Assembly: GCA_963849955.1 (NCBI GenBank)
Contig: CAWKJU010000016.1
Location: 155,966 to 219,965 of the forward strand
DNA from: CAWFGW01 sp963849955
GTDB taxonomy: Bacteria > Bacteroidota > Bacteroidia > Cytophagales > JAAEPT01
Length of the DNA: 64,000 bases
Direction of reading: 5' to 3'
Part shown: piece by piece, positions 7,381 through 15,577 of the stretch
How the letters are laid out: every line of letters starts with the position of its first letter
Numbering within the stretch: the stretch's first letter is position 1
The notes under the pieces: model-generated
Seen by the model: the letters and a program-made list of their open reading frames with translations, nothing else
Told to the model about the DNA's origin: nothing
The model's database searches: none
Translations under genes and position numbers: made by a program

Positions 7381-9297
7381 TTACGGGCTTTTTTTTTCGT
7401 AAGTCAAACTTCCGAATGCTTTTTCATAAACGATTGCGCCATTTCTGGCGACCACAACCTGACCGCCTGGTGTGGCACTGTCGGCTATGGCATAGCGCAT
7501 GATGGAATCAATCTGGTTTAATGTTTCGCGATCTAATCCTTTTCGTGCTGGCTCCACAAACCCTGTGCGTTTTAAGTCTCGTGTTTTGATGCCAGTTCCT
7601 TCTTTAAATTTTTCAGAAGCAGATACAGGTAAAGTACCATCTGCACCGAAAGCACCAAATAGCAACTGCGGTGCTAACTTCATTGTGGTCTGATTTTCTT
7701 CATACGCACAAACAAGGTTGGGAATAAACTCAAAATTTTTCAGACTATATGGATTGCCAAATACAACAACTATCACCCGAGTTTTCTCCGCTAAGGATTT
7801 TAAAAATGAAACGGTACTTTCATTGATTCCAAAATTTTGTGAAGCGGAGTTATTTGTGGAGTGAAGTCCTACCACCACCACTTTTTTAGCCTTTGCTTTA
7901 TTCAATACAAAACTGTAGTCTGCTGATGAGGCTTTTTTCAAACTCAAACTATAATGATCAAAATCAGCATATTTACTCAGCGTCTGCTGAAAAGTATTCC
8001 CTTTTGAAACACCTATAGAAATAGAGGCAAAAGAATTGGTATCAATAATTTCTATCGGAATTAAATTATTGTCATTCTTCACCACCGTCATTGCTTTTTC
8101 ATACAAGGTTTCTCGCAAAGCCATCGCTGTTGGATTGTTAAGCTCACGGTAGATGTTTGCTAACGCCACTGGTTCACGTTCACTTAGTCCAGACCAATAT
8201 TTGGCTCGTAAAATTTTCTTTACACGTTCTTCCACTTCATGCCAAGAAACTTGTTTTTTATCAATGGCTTTTTTGATAAGCTCCATCGCGCCAGGCACAT
8301 TTTTAGAAAATAACAAGACATCATTTCCAGCTAAGAAAGCACGTAAATCTGCTTCGCCAGCATCGTAAAAATTGCTCAGCCCTTTCATGTTTAAGGCATC
8401 CGTAAAAATCAAACCTTCAAACCCCATGTCTTTTTTCAATAATTGGGTCACTACTTTTGGTGAAATAGTGGTTGGTGTTTTTGGTTTATTGTCGAGCGCT
8501 GGCACATATAAGTGTGCAACCATAATGCTGGATAAACTATCTGCAATCAATCTTCGGAATGGATATAGTTCAATGTCTGTTAACCGTTCAACCGAATGGT
8601 TGATAACTGGAAGTGCATGATGAGAATCCACATCGGTATCTCCATGTCCAGGAAAATGTTTTGCATTTGCTAACACGTGCTGCGACTGCATTCCTCGCAT
8701 ATAAGCAATGCCTTTTTCGGCTACCTTTTCTTTGTTTTCGCCAAACGAACGTACCCCAATCACTGGATTGTTTCGGTTAACATTCACATCTACCACAGGG
8801 GCAAAGTTGACTTGCATGCCTACTCGTTTGCATTCTTTCGCAATTTCTGCACCCATTTTATAGATGTAACGATTATCTTGAATGGCGCCCAGGGTCATCT
8901 GTTTTGGGTAATGCACCGTACTATCCAGACGCATTGCTAACCCCCATTCGGCATCCATGGAAATTAGAAGAGGCACTTTTGAAATCGCTTGGTAATGATT
9001 CAACAACAATGCTTGGCGCACGGGACCACCTTGCATAAAAATTAATCCACCTATATGATATTTATTGATCGCTTCTTCAATTTCTGCTTTGTGACTTGCC
9101 CCTTGGTTGGAATAAGCAGCAATCATAAACAACTGACCAATACGTTCATCTTCTGATAGCGAGCTGTAAACACTATCAACCCAGTGATTCATGGATGACA
9201 TATCGGTTTGACCTTCTTTTTTCTTCCCTTTCCAAGAGGAAAGAAAAATAAGTAAAAACAAAAGGGGAAATATGAGGAGCTTTTTGAACATTAACAC
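7381..9297 (-). CDS. Glycoside hydrolase family 3 beta-N-acetylhexosaminidase domain, N-terminal part of a fusion
   Basis: The 638-residue frame starts with a hydrophobic export signal (the better start may be the third codon, MFKKLLIF). It contains a NagZ-like GH3 catalytic domain with KHFPGHGDTDVDSHH and the nucleophile segment FTDALNMKGL, followed by a GH3 C-terminal domain to about residue 560. It probably removes N-acetylglucosamine from muropeptides in the periplasm. The frame stops after YEKKSP at a run of nine A bases (minus strand). One more A continues as KPVTDYTLYDIASVTK into the serine hydrolase. It is most likely one gene spanning 6326-9297. Confidence 0.85.
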   Translation of the reverse strand: MLMFKKLLIFPLLFLLIFLSSWKGKKKEGQTDMSSMNHWVDSVYSSLSEDERIGQLFMIAAYSNQGASHKAEIEEAINKYHIGGLIFMQGGPVRQALLLNHYQAISKVPLLISMDAEWGLAMRLDSTVHYPKQMTLGAIQDNRYIYKMGAEIAKECKRVGMQVNFAPVVDVNVNRNNPVIGVRSFGENKEKVAEKGIAYMRGMQSQHVLANAKHFPGHGDTDVDSHHALPVINHSVERLTDIELYPFRRLIADSLSSIMVAHLYVPALDNKPKTPTTISPKVVTQLLKKDMGFEGLIFTDALNMKGLSNFYDAGEADLRAFLAGNDVLLFSKNVPGAMELIKKAIDKKQVSWHEVEERVKKILRAKYWSGLSEREPVALANIYRELNNPTAMALRETLYEKAMTVVKNDNNLIPIEIIDTNSFASISIGVSKGNTFQQTLSKYADFDHYSLSLKKASSADYSFVLNKAKAKKVVVVGLHSTNNSASQNFGINESTVSFLKSLAEKTRVIVVVFGNPYSLKNFEFIPNLVCAYEENQTTMKLAPQLLFGAFGADGTLPVSASEKFKEGTGIKTRDLKRTGFVEPARKGLDRETLNQIDSIMRYAIADSATPGGQVVVARNGAIVYEKAFGSLTYEKKSP

Positions 9298-9302
9298 ATT
9301 GC

Positions 9303-9334
9303 TTTATGGAAAAACAAAAATAGGATTAATTTTG
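9303..9334 (+). promoter_or_regulatory. Putative promoter for the mutL cluster
   Basis: TTTA at 9303-9306, 20 bases, then TAATTTTG at 9327-9334 resembles the Bacteroidota consensus TTTG-N19-TAnnTTTG. It lies 19 bases before the ATG at 9354 and drives the small membrane protein, mutL and possibly the rhomboid genes. Confidence 0.5.
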
Positions 9335-9353
9335 TAAGAACGGACAACCCGAA

Positions 9354-9680
9354 ATGAAACATTTAAGTCGCGACAAGCTCGCTAAATATCATCGATTCAG
9401 TTATCAACCTCGTTTTTACAAGGAAGATAAAGAAGCGTTTAAGTTTCGAGTAGCTACCATTGAACGACAATTAGAAAATCAAATTGCGCCCCAAGATGTT
9501 TCATCTCAGCCAATTAACAGTAAAGCTAGACACAAAAGAAATAATTCAATAAAGTTTTTAACTCTTTCGGGATGCTTTTTTGGTTTCTTAGGGGTATTAT
9601 TTTATATGCCAATTAGTGTCTATTCGGTAACGGTGTTGTTTATCTTAGCGTTTGCCTTTATAAAAATCAGTAAAAAATAA
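9354..9680 (+). CDS. Small membrane protein of unknown function
   Basis: A protein of 108 aa. The first half is charged and hydrophilic (MKHLSRDKLAKYHRF, possibly helical with a coiled segment around KFRVATIERQLENQ). The C-terminal 40 residues form two hydrophobic segments, likely a membrane hairpin, ending in a KISKK tail. It ends 2 bases before mutL and is probably co-transcribed. No family is recognised. The basic N-terminus should stay in the cytoplasm. Confidence 0.7.
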   Translation: MKHLSRDKLAKYHRFSYQPRFYKEDKEAFKFRVATIERQLENQIAPQDVSSQPINSKARHKRNNSIKFLTLSGCFFGFLGVLFYMPISVYSVTVLFILAFAFIKISKK

Positions 9681-9682
9681 GC

Positions 9683-11527
9683 ATGCCCAACATCATTCAT
9701 TTATTGCCCGATGCTATTGCCAATCAGATTGCCGCAGGTGAAGTGGTTCAGCGACCAGCTTCTGTAGTAAAAGAATTATTGGAAAATTCCATCGATGCAG
9801 GGGCAACAAAAATAACATTGATTATCAAAGATGCAGGCAAACAGCTTGTCCAGGTTATTGATGATGGCTCAGGCATGACCGAAACGGATGCGCGCATGTG
9901 TTTCGAAAGACATGCCACCTCTAAACTGAAAGAAACCAAGGACCTCTTTAACATTCGCACAATGGGTTTCCGTGGTGAGGCAATGGCTTCCATCGCAGCT
10001 GTAGCACAGGTGGAGTTAAAAACCCGAAAAAAAGATGAAGAGCTGGGCATCCTTTTAAAAATTGAAGGCTCGGAAGTAAAAGTCCAAGAGCAAACAGCTA
10101 CCCCTGAAGGAACCATTACCAGTGTGAAGAATTTGTTTTTTAATGTTCCTGCAAGACGGAATTTTTTAAAATCTAATCCCGTAGAAACCAAGCACATTTT
10201 TGATGAGTTTCAGCGTGTTGCACTAGCAAATCCACAAGTAGCTTTCAACCTCACCAACAATGATTTAGAAGTATACATTCTCGTTGCTGGTAAATTAAGC
10301 CAACGAATAGTCGCTCTTTTCGGAAAAAACTATCAAACCCAAATGATAGTAGTCGAAGAAGAAACCGAAGTGGTTAAAATTCATGGATACATTGGTAAAC
10401 CCGAAGCAGCAAAAAAAACCCGGGGGGAGCAATTCTTTTTTGCTAACAACCGGTTTATTAAACACCATTATTTACACCATGCGGTTGTAGAGGCTTATGA
10501 CGGTTTGTTACCCGATCGATCCCATCCATTTTATGTGTTATTTATTGAAATTGAGCCAGCTCGTATTGATATAAATGTACATCCAACTAAAACAGAAATT
10601 AAATTTGAGGATGAACGCGTAATTTATGCGGTAATGCGTTCGGCTGTAAAAAAAGCACTCGGAACACATAATGTAACTCCTTCCATTGACTTTGAACAGG
10701 ACATTAATTTTGGAGTAGAGACTTCAGGTATTCGCGACTATGGAAATGACCCCGCTCCGTTTGAATTACCGAAAATTTCCCAACGAGAGCAAAACAATCA
10801 AAAGAACTGGAATAAACTGTATGACGGTTTTGACAATTCTCCAAAGACAATCCCTTCGCGTGCCACCAGTGATCAGTTTAATTTTCAAAGTAAAATAAAC
10901 TCCTATCATGAAGATGTGGACTTAAGTGACATTCAGGTAGAAACCCCTTCTACTGAAAACAACTCGGGAAGCTCATTTCAAGTGTTGGATAAATACTTGG
11001 CTACTCAAGTGAAATCAGGCATGATGTTAATAGATCATCAAGCAGCCCAAGAGCGTATTCTATTTGAGAAATATAGCACTTCGCAACGCAGAAAAACAGG
11101 CGCTTCGCAGCAATTTCTTTTCCCGCAAACCATTGAACTTAGTCCATCTGATTTTGCCTTAGTTTCAGGACTGGAAGAAGAGATTCGCATTTTGGGTTTT
11201 GTGTTTAACCCCTTTGGCGGTAACACGATTGTAGTCAACGGCATCCCAAATGACGTGCCAGCTGGGAAAGAAAAAGAATTATTTGAAGGCTTTTTGGAAC
11301 AATTTAAGCACAATCGTGATTCTTTAAAGATTGATGTAAAAGAAAGCATGGTTCGGGCATTAGCAAAACGATCAGTACAGAAATCAAAAAAATTCTCTCA
11401 AGTAGAAGTAAGTAGCTTGATCGACCGCTTATTCGCGTGCGAAAATCCCAATTATGCCCCAGACGGGAACCCAACCTTTGTGATTTTAGAAGGTAATACC
11501 ATTGAAAGTTATTTTAAAAAGCAGTAA
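9683..11527 (+). CDS. mutL: DNA mismatch repair protein MutL
   Basis: MutL (614 aa) is a GHKL ATPase that couples MutS mismatch recognition to strand removal. The N-terminal ATPase motifs are clear: ELLENSIDAG, DDGSGM and MGFRGEAMASIAAV. The middle linker is low complexity, and the C-terminal dimerisation domain spans about residues 430-614. In that domain, the endonuclease motif of nuclease-type MutL proteins (DQHA-x2-E-x4-E) reads DHQAAQERILFE. The later C-P-H-G-R-P motif reads APDGNP. The metal ligands therefore appear altered and nuclease activity is doubtful. It is followed closely by two rhomboid genes. Confidence 0.95.
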   Translation: MPNIIHLLPDAIANQIAAGEVVQRPASVVKELLENSIDAGATKITLIIKDAGKQLVQVIDDGSGMTETDARMCFERHATSKLKETKDLFNIRTMGFRGEAMASIAAVAQVELKTRKKDEELGILLKIEGSEVKVQEQTATPEGTITSVKNLFFNVPARRNFLKSNPVETKHIFDEFQRVALANPQVAFNLTNNDLEVYILVAGKLSQRIVALFGKNYQTQMIVVEEETEVVKIHGYIGKPEAAKKTRGEQFFFANNRFIKHHYLHHAVVEAYDGLLPDRSHPFYVLFIEIEPARIDINVHPTKTEIKFEDERVIYAVMRSAVKKALGTHNVTPSIDFEQDINFGVETSGIRDYGNDPAPFELPKISQREQNNQKNWNKLYDGFDNSPKTIPSRATSDQFNFQSKINSYHEDVDLSDIQVETPSTENNSGSSFQVLDKYLATQVKSGMMLIDHQAAQERILFEKYSTSQRRKTGASQQFLFPQTIELSPSDFALVSGLEEEIRILGFVFNPFGGNTIVVNGIPNDVPAGKEKELFEGFLEQFKHNRDSLKIDVKESMVRALAKRSVQKSKKFSQVEVSSLIDRLFACENPNYAPDGNPTFVILEGNTIESYFKKQ

Positions 11528-11536
11528 TTAGAGTCT

Positions 11537-12127
11537 ATGTTTAATTTCACTCCTGTCGTTAAAAATTTACTTATCCTTAATATTGGGATATACATTATAC
11601 AACGTATTCAACCTGAGGTGACCTATTATTTGGGACTTTTCCCAGTCGGTTCCGATAATTTTTTTCCGACACAGTTGTTCACTAATATGTTCGCGCACTC
11701 TCCAGCTACCTGGCGACATTTAATTTATAACATGATTTCTCTTATCGTGTTTGGACCCATGCTCGAAAGAACCATTGGAGACAAAAAATTTCTTTTACTA
11801 TTTATGATTTCAGGGATTAGTGCTACGCTATTGCATGTGGCCTATTTTCAATTGTACATTCACCAACCCTTTTTCCTTTTGGGAGCATCTGGAGCTGTAA
11901 TGGGAGTTACGGTCGCTTGTGCGATGTTTTACCCGAACATGGAACTGATGATCTATTTTCTGTTTCCAATTAAGTTGAAGTATTTGGCTATTCTATTTAT
12001 TGCCATGGACGTGATGAATGGCTTTAGCGGCTCAAGTGATGGTATCGCTCACTTTGCTCATTTAGGAGGGGCCATTGCTGGATTAATAATGGTGCTTATT
12101 TGGAAAGGAAGTAATACACGTTACTGA
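11537..12127 (+). CDS. Rhomboid family intramembrane serine protease (first of a pair)
   Basis: A membrane protein of 196 aa with about six transmembrane helices. It shows the rhomboid features in order: a His-x3-Asn pair in helix 2 (WRHLIYNM), the catalytic serine in LLGASGAVMG, and the catalytic histidine in IAHFAHLGGAIAG. It cleaves transmembrane helices within the inner membrane, and its substrate is unknown. It begins 9 bases after mutL and is followed 11 bases later by a second rhomboid. Confidence 0.9.
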   Translation: MFNFTPVVKNLLILNIGIYIIQRIQPEVTYYLGLFPVGSDNFFPTQLFTNMFAHSPATWRHLIYNMISLIVFGPMLERTIGDKKFLLLFMISGISATLLHVAYFQLYIHQPFFLLGASGAVMGVTVACAMFYPNMELMIYFLFPIKLKYLAILFIAMDVMNGFSGSSDGIAHFAHLGGAIAGLIMVLIWKGSNTRY

Positions 12128-12138
12128 TTGATAGGCTT

Positions 12139-13023
12139 ATGAACAACATCTGGGAAGATTATAAAGCAGAGTTTAACAAGACGAATAATTCACTAATACA
12201 ATTTATATTAGTGAACATTTCTGTGTTTGTGATACTAAGTATTATTTGGCTGTTTTCTAAAAATACTGAAGCACTTATCACCTCTTTTTTACGGTTGCCT
12301 TCCAACCTGGAAGAGTTGTTATACAGACCCTGGACACTAATAAGTTATGCTTTTGTTCACGCAGGTATCGGTCATATATTTTGGAATATGCTGGGGCTAT
12401 ATTGGTTTGGTAGAATTATCACCGATTTATTAGGTCATTCAAAGTTAATTAGTCTTTATTTCTTAGGAAGCTTAGCGGCCGCATTGGCTTTTGTGGTGAT
12501 CTATAATGTTCATCCTGATTTTGCTGGAAGTAGCCAGTACCTTGTTGGTGCATCTGGAGCAGTGTATGCCATCGCTGTAGGAGCAGCTACCATTGCTCCC
12601 GATTATCGGTTTAATCTCCTCTTCATTGGACCAATTAAAATTTCTTACATCGTAGCTGCTTATGTTTTCTTTTCTTTATTAGGAACTCAAGGAGGTAATG
12701 CCGGAGGAAACTATGCACACCTTGGTGGTGCTGCTTTAGGTTATTTCTTTATCAAACAACTTCAAAATGGTCGAGATTTAGGTAAGTATGTATTTGCCGT
12801 CATTGATTTTTTCCAAGGTTTTTTCAAGAAAAAAAGCAAACTAAAAGTCACTCATAAAAATAAATCTTCATTTTCGAGACCAAGTACTTCCTCACCAGCT
12901 GCTACAAATGGAATAAACCAAGAAGAGATTGACACCATCTTAGATAAAATTTCTCAAAGTGGTTACGAAAGCCTTTCTAAAGAAGAAAAACAGAAACTTT
13001 TTTCAGCAAGCCAAAAAAAGTAA
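12139..13023 (+). CDS. Rhomboid family intramembrane serine protease with C-terminal cytoplasmic tail
   Basis: A protein of 294 aa. The six-helix rhomboid core occupies roughly residues 15-215, with HIFWNMLG in helix 2, the catalytic serine in LVGASGAVYA and the histidine in NYAHLGGAALGY. After the core comes a basic, Ser-rich linker and a short C-terminal segment (EEIDTILDKISQSGYESLSKEEKQKLF). That segment is common at the end of Bacteroidota rhomboids and may bind a partner or membrane surface. It probably shares a transcript with mutL and the first rhomboid. Whether the two act on the same substrate cannot be told. Confidence 0.9.
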   Translation: MNNIWEDYKAEFNKTNNSLIQFILVNISVFVILSIIWLFSKNTEALITSFLRLPSNLEELLYRPWTLISYAFVHAGIGHIFWNMLGLYWFGRIITDLLGHSKLISLYFLGSLAAALAFVVIYNVHPDFAGSSQYLVGASGAVYAIAVGAATIAPDYRFNLLFIGPIKISYIVAAYVFFSLLGTQGGNAGGNYAHLGGAALGYFFIKQLQNGRDLGKYVFAVIDFFQGFFKKKSKLKVTHKNKSSFSRPSTSSPAATNGINQEEIDTILDKISQSGYESLSKEEKQKLFSASQKK

Positions 13024-13090
13024 CTTAAGCATAGACTTTTAGACAACCTTTTACACATTTCCCCCGTTTCTTTTTAAAAAACTTAAAAGA

Positions 13091-13864
13091 ATGGAAAATC
13101 TGTTATTCGAAATCCGTGCAAATATTGCTTATGTGACCATCAATAGGCCCGATAAGTTAAACGCACTAAATTTTGAAACGTTAACAGATCTAAAAACCGT
13201 TTTTCAAAAAATTCATGGTTTAAAAGAAGTAAGAGGAGTTATTTTAACTGGTTCAGGCGATAAAGCTTTTGTTGCTGGCGCTGACATCAATCAATTTTTA
13301 ACTATAAGTCCTGATAAAGCCAAGTCATTCTCCGAACAAGGACAGCATGTGTTTCAGTTGATTGAAGACTGTCCCAAACCTGTGATAGCTGCTATCAATG
13401 GTTATGCCTTGGGAGGAGGTTGTGAGTTAGCATTAGCTTGTCACATGCGCGTATTATCAGAACACGCACAACTTGGTCAACCCGAAGTGAATCTAGGCAT
13501 TGTGCCTGGCTATGGAGGTACGCAGCGTCTCACTCATCTAGTGGGACGTGGCAAAGCCCTTGAATGGATGATCACCGCAGATATGATTACCTCAAAGGAA
13601 GCTTTAAGCTGGGGTTTAGCAAATCATGTAGTGCCACATGCAGATTTAATAGCAACATGTGAGTCCATCCTTAATAAAGTAAAATCAAAATCTGCAATTG
13701 CAGTTTCGGAAGCTATTACGGCTACTAATGCATATTTTAATTCCCATAAAGCGGGTTATAATGCAGAAGCAGAAGCCTTTTCCCGTTGCATTGACACCAA
13801 AGATTTTAGAGAGGGTGTAAATGCATTCCTTGAAAAAAGAAAACCAAATTTTATTGGTGAATAA
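13091..13864 (+). CDS. Enoyl-CoA hydratase/isomerase (crotonase) family protein
   Basis: A crotonase-fold enzyme of 257 aa. It has the oxyanion-hole segment AFVAGADINQF and both glutamates of true hydratases: one in ALGGGCELALACHMR and one in PEVNLGIVPGYGGTQRL. This supports hydration of trans-2-enoyl-CoA in fatty acid beta-oxidation or a related pathway. The substrate chain length cannot be predicted. It stands alone between the rhomboid and fatty acid hydroxylase genes. An acyl-CoA dehydrogenase that could feed it is encoded at 50385. Confidence 0.9.
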   Translation: MENLLFEIRANIAYVTINRPDKLNALNFETLTDLKTVFQKIHGLKEVRGVILTGSGDKAFVAGADINQFLTISPDKAKSFSEQGQHVFQLIEDCPKPVIAAINGYALGGGCELALACHMRVLSEHAQLGQPEVNLGIVPGYGGTQRLTHLVGRGKALEWMITADMITSKEALSWGLANHVVPHADLIATCESILNKVKSKSAIAVSEAITATNAYFNSHKAGYNAEAEAFSRCIDTKDFREGVNAFLEKRKPNFIGE

Positions 13865-13960
13865 GCTTGATAAAAATCAATGCATTTTTCTTCTTGTCTC
13901 TCGTAGATTATTATAAATTTACAGCTAGTATTATTCTGTATTAGCGCAAAATTTTTAATC

Positions 13961-14572
13961 GTGAGAAAAAGTCAAGAATCAATTCGTGCGTATGAAAACC
14001 CAGTACTAGAGTTTTTATCACATACTCCTGTACAAATCCCTGTGGGATTATATTTTATAATTTCTGGCATATTATTGTATTTAGCTATTGCTCAAGAAGC
14101 ACTGAACCCTTTTGCTGTTACAGGTTTGTTTTTATTAGGCCTCTTATCTTTTACTCTATTAGAATATTTAGTACACCGCTTTTTATTCCATCACCCAGGC
14201 CAAAAACCATGGCAAATAGATTTAAAATATAAATTTCATGGTATTCATCACGATAACCCAAAAGATAAAGGCCGTTTAGTTATGCCTTTGCCAGTGAGTA
14301 TTTTGTTAGCTAGCCTCCTCTTTGGTTTTTTCTATTTGCTTATTAAAACTTATGCTTATGGATATTTACCAGGCGTATTAAGCGGTTATGCTTCTTACCT
14401 GTTAGTACATTATATCGTTCATATATACGCTCCACCAAAGAATTATTTTAAAATACTTTGGGTAAATCATGCGATGCATCATTACAAAAATGAAGGGGAA
14501 GTTTTTGGCGTTTCAAGTCCTCTTTGGGATTATGTTTTTGGTACGATGCCTAAAAAAACAAAAGCAGATTAA
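13961..14572 (+). CDS. Fatty acid hydroxylase superfamily protein (2-hydroxylase-like)
   Basis: An integral membrane di-iron enzyme of 203 aa with the histidine clusters typical of the superfamily: HRFLFHH, HGIHHD and NHAMHH. Hydrophobic segments flank the clusters. It starts with GTG at 13961. The arrangement is closest to fatty acid/ceramide 2-hydroxylases, which add a hydroxyl at C2 of acyl chains, but a carotenoid or sterol-like substrate is not excluded. Its stop overlaps the stop of the convergent Mpo1-like gene by four bases. That gene's relatives act on 2-hydroxy fatty acids, so the pairing hints at a shared pathway. Confidence 0.85.
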   Translation: MRKSQESIRAYENPVLEFLSHTPVQIPVGLYFIISGILLYLAIAQEALNPFAVTGLFLLGLLSFTLLEYLVHRFLFHHPGQKPWQIDLKYKFHGIHHDNPKDKGRLVMPLPVSILLASLLFGFFYLLIKTYAYGYLPGVLSGYASYLLVHYIVHIYAPPKNYFKILWVNHAMHHYKNEGEVFGVSSPLWDYVFGTMPKKTKAD

Positions 14573-15045
14573 TATTTCACTCCTATTTTTTCAAAAAGGA
14601 AAGAAACACACCATGCTGGTCCAACAAAAAGGAATTGTAAATCTTTAAAAAATGAAGGTTTTGCTCCTTCTATTTTGTGACCAACGAATTGTCCAATCCA
14701 AGCAATGACAAAGATACTTAGTGCCACTTCAAAATTAATTCCTGCGATTTGTAGTTGTAAACTTAACCAGACGCATAAACTAACTGCAAAAAACATGAAC
14801 AAGAAAATCATTTTAGAAAGCCGGAAGTAAAAAATCAATCCTCCCAAAATTAATAACCCGCCCAAAGAAACAAGTGGTTCCAAAAACAAGGGTAGATAAT
14901 CATCTAAAAAAGTAAATCGTAAGTCAAGACCCAAAGCAATAACACTAAAAAATATTGCAGGGACACAGACAAAATGAATTAACTTATTGGTCGTATTGCA
15001 GTGACTCACATTATATTCTGCAAACCATTGTTGAGTAGTTTTCAT
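14569..15045 (-). CDS. Mpo1-like (DUF962/YGL010w) family membrane protein
   Basis: A membrane protein of 158 aa with four or so helices. It matches the Mpo1/DUF962 family: an N-terminal HCNTTNKLIHFVCVPAIF segment and a later AWIGQFVGHKIEGAKPSFFKDL segment, with conserved His and Glu residues that bind iron in the yeast enzyme. Yeast Mpo1 is a dioxygenase that shortens 2-hydroxy fatty acids by one carbon. Bacterial members are largely uncharacterised. It is convergent with the fatty acid hydroxylase gene, overlapping by four bases. Confidence 0.85.
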   Translation of the reverse strand: MKTTQQWFAEYNVSHCNTTNKLIHFVCVPAIFFSVIALGLDLRFTFLDDYLPLFLEPLVSLGGLLILGGLIFYFRLSKMIFLFMFFAVSLCVWLSLQLQIAGINFEVALSIFVIAWIGQFVGHKIEGAKPSFFKDLQFLFVGPAWCVSFLFEKIGVKY

Positions 15046-15083
15046 AATTACTCATACGAAAACTGATTCACGAAAGTTAATCT

Positions 15084-15563
15084 TTACAAAAGACCTTGTT
15101 TTAACATTTTAGGCGAGAGCAAAAATTGTAACGTAATTGCATGAGTGTTAATCGTATTAAAGTCGCTATTCGTAATGGGTAGATTATAACCATATAAAAG
15201 GTTTACAAACCCAGATCCAAACCCAATTTCTGGCCGAAAGCGTAGCGTATTATCCTTGTCTTTCTCGTATTCTTGATAATAAACCAGATTAAAGCCAATG
15301 TTAACAGATCCTCCGTATCGAAAGAATGTTTTTATTCCATAGACTTTATCAGTCACGCCAATTTCGCCAGCAATACCATAAGACATTGTACTGACTATAC
15401 CATTAGTTGACCAACGAACTCGAGCAATACCACCTTCCACAAAACTTTTCTGAAATTGTTGATACCCTAATAGAGGAGCAAAATCCTTTTTAACCAGCAG
15501 ACTATCTTGAGAATAACCGAATAGGGTAATTACTAAAAACAGTAAAACAAATAGAAACTTCAT
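15084..15563 (-). CDS. Secreted beta-rich protein, possible small outer-membrane barrel
   Basis: A protein of 159 aa with a signal peptide (MKFLFVLLFLVITLFGYSQ). The mature part is rich in alternating aromatic/glycine strands (FRYGGSVNIGFNLVYY, LRFRPEIGFGSGFVNLLYGY), as expected for a small beta-barrel or lipid-binding outer-membrane protein. No family is recognised. It lies 15 bases downstream of the photolyase gene on the same strand and may share its transcript. Confidence 0.7.
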   Translation of the reverse strand: MKFLFVLLFLVITLFGYSQDSLLVKKDFAPLLGYQQFQKSFVEGGIARVRWSTNGIVSTMSYGIAGEIGVTDKVYGIKTFFRYGGSVNIGFNLVYYQEYEKDKDNTLRFRPEIGFGSGFVNLLYGYNLPITNSDFNTINTHAITLQFLLSPKMLKQGLL

Positions 15564-15577
15564 AGCTACGAATATAG

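Noticed and set aside
9748..10197. Minus-strand ORF of 149 codons inside mutL
   Set aside because: It is a shadow of the mutL frame, composed of Ser/Phe-rich antisense sequence with no recognisable family.
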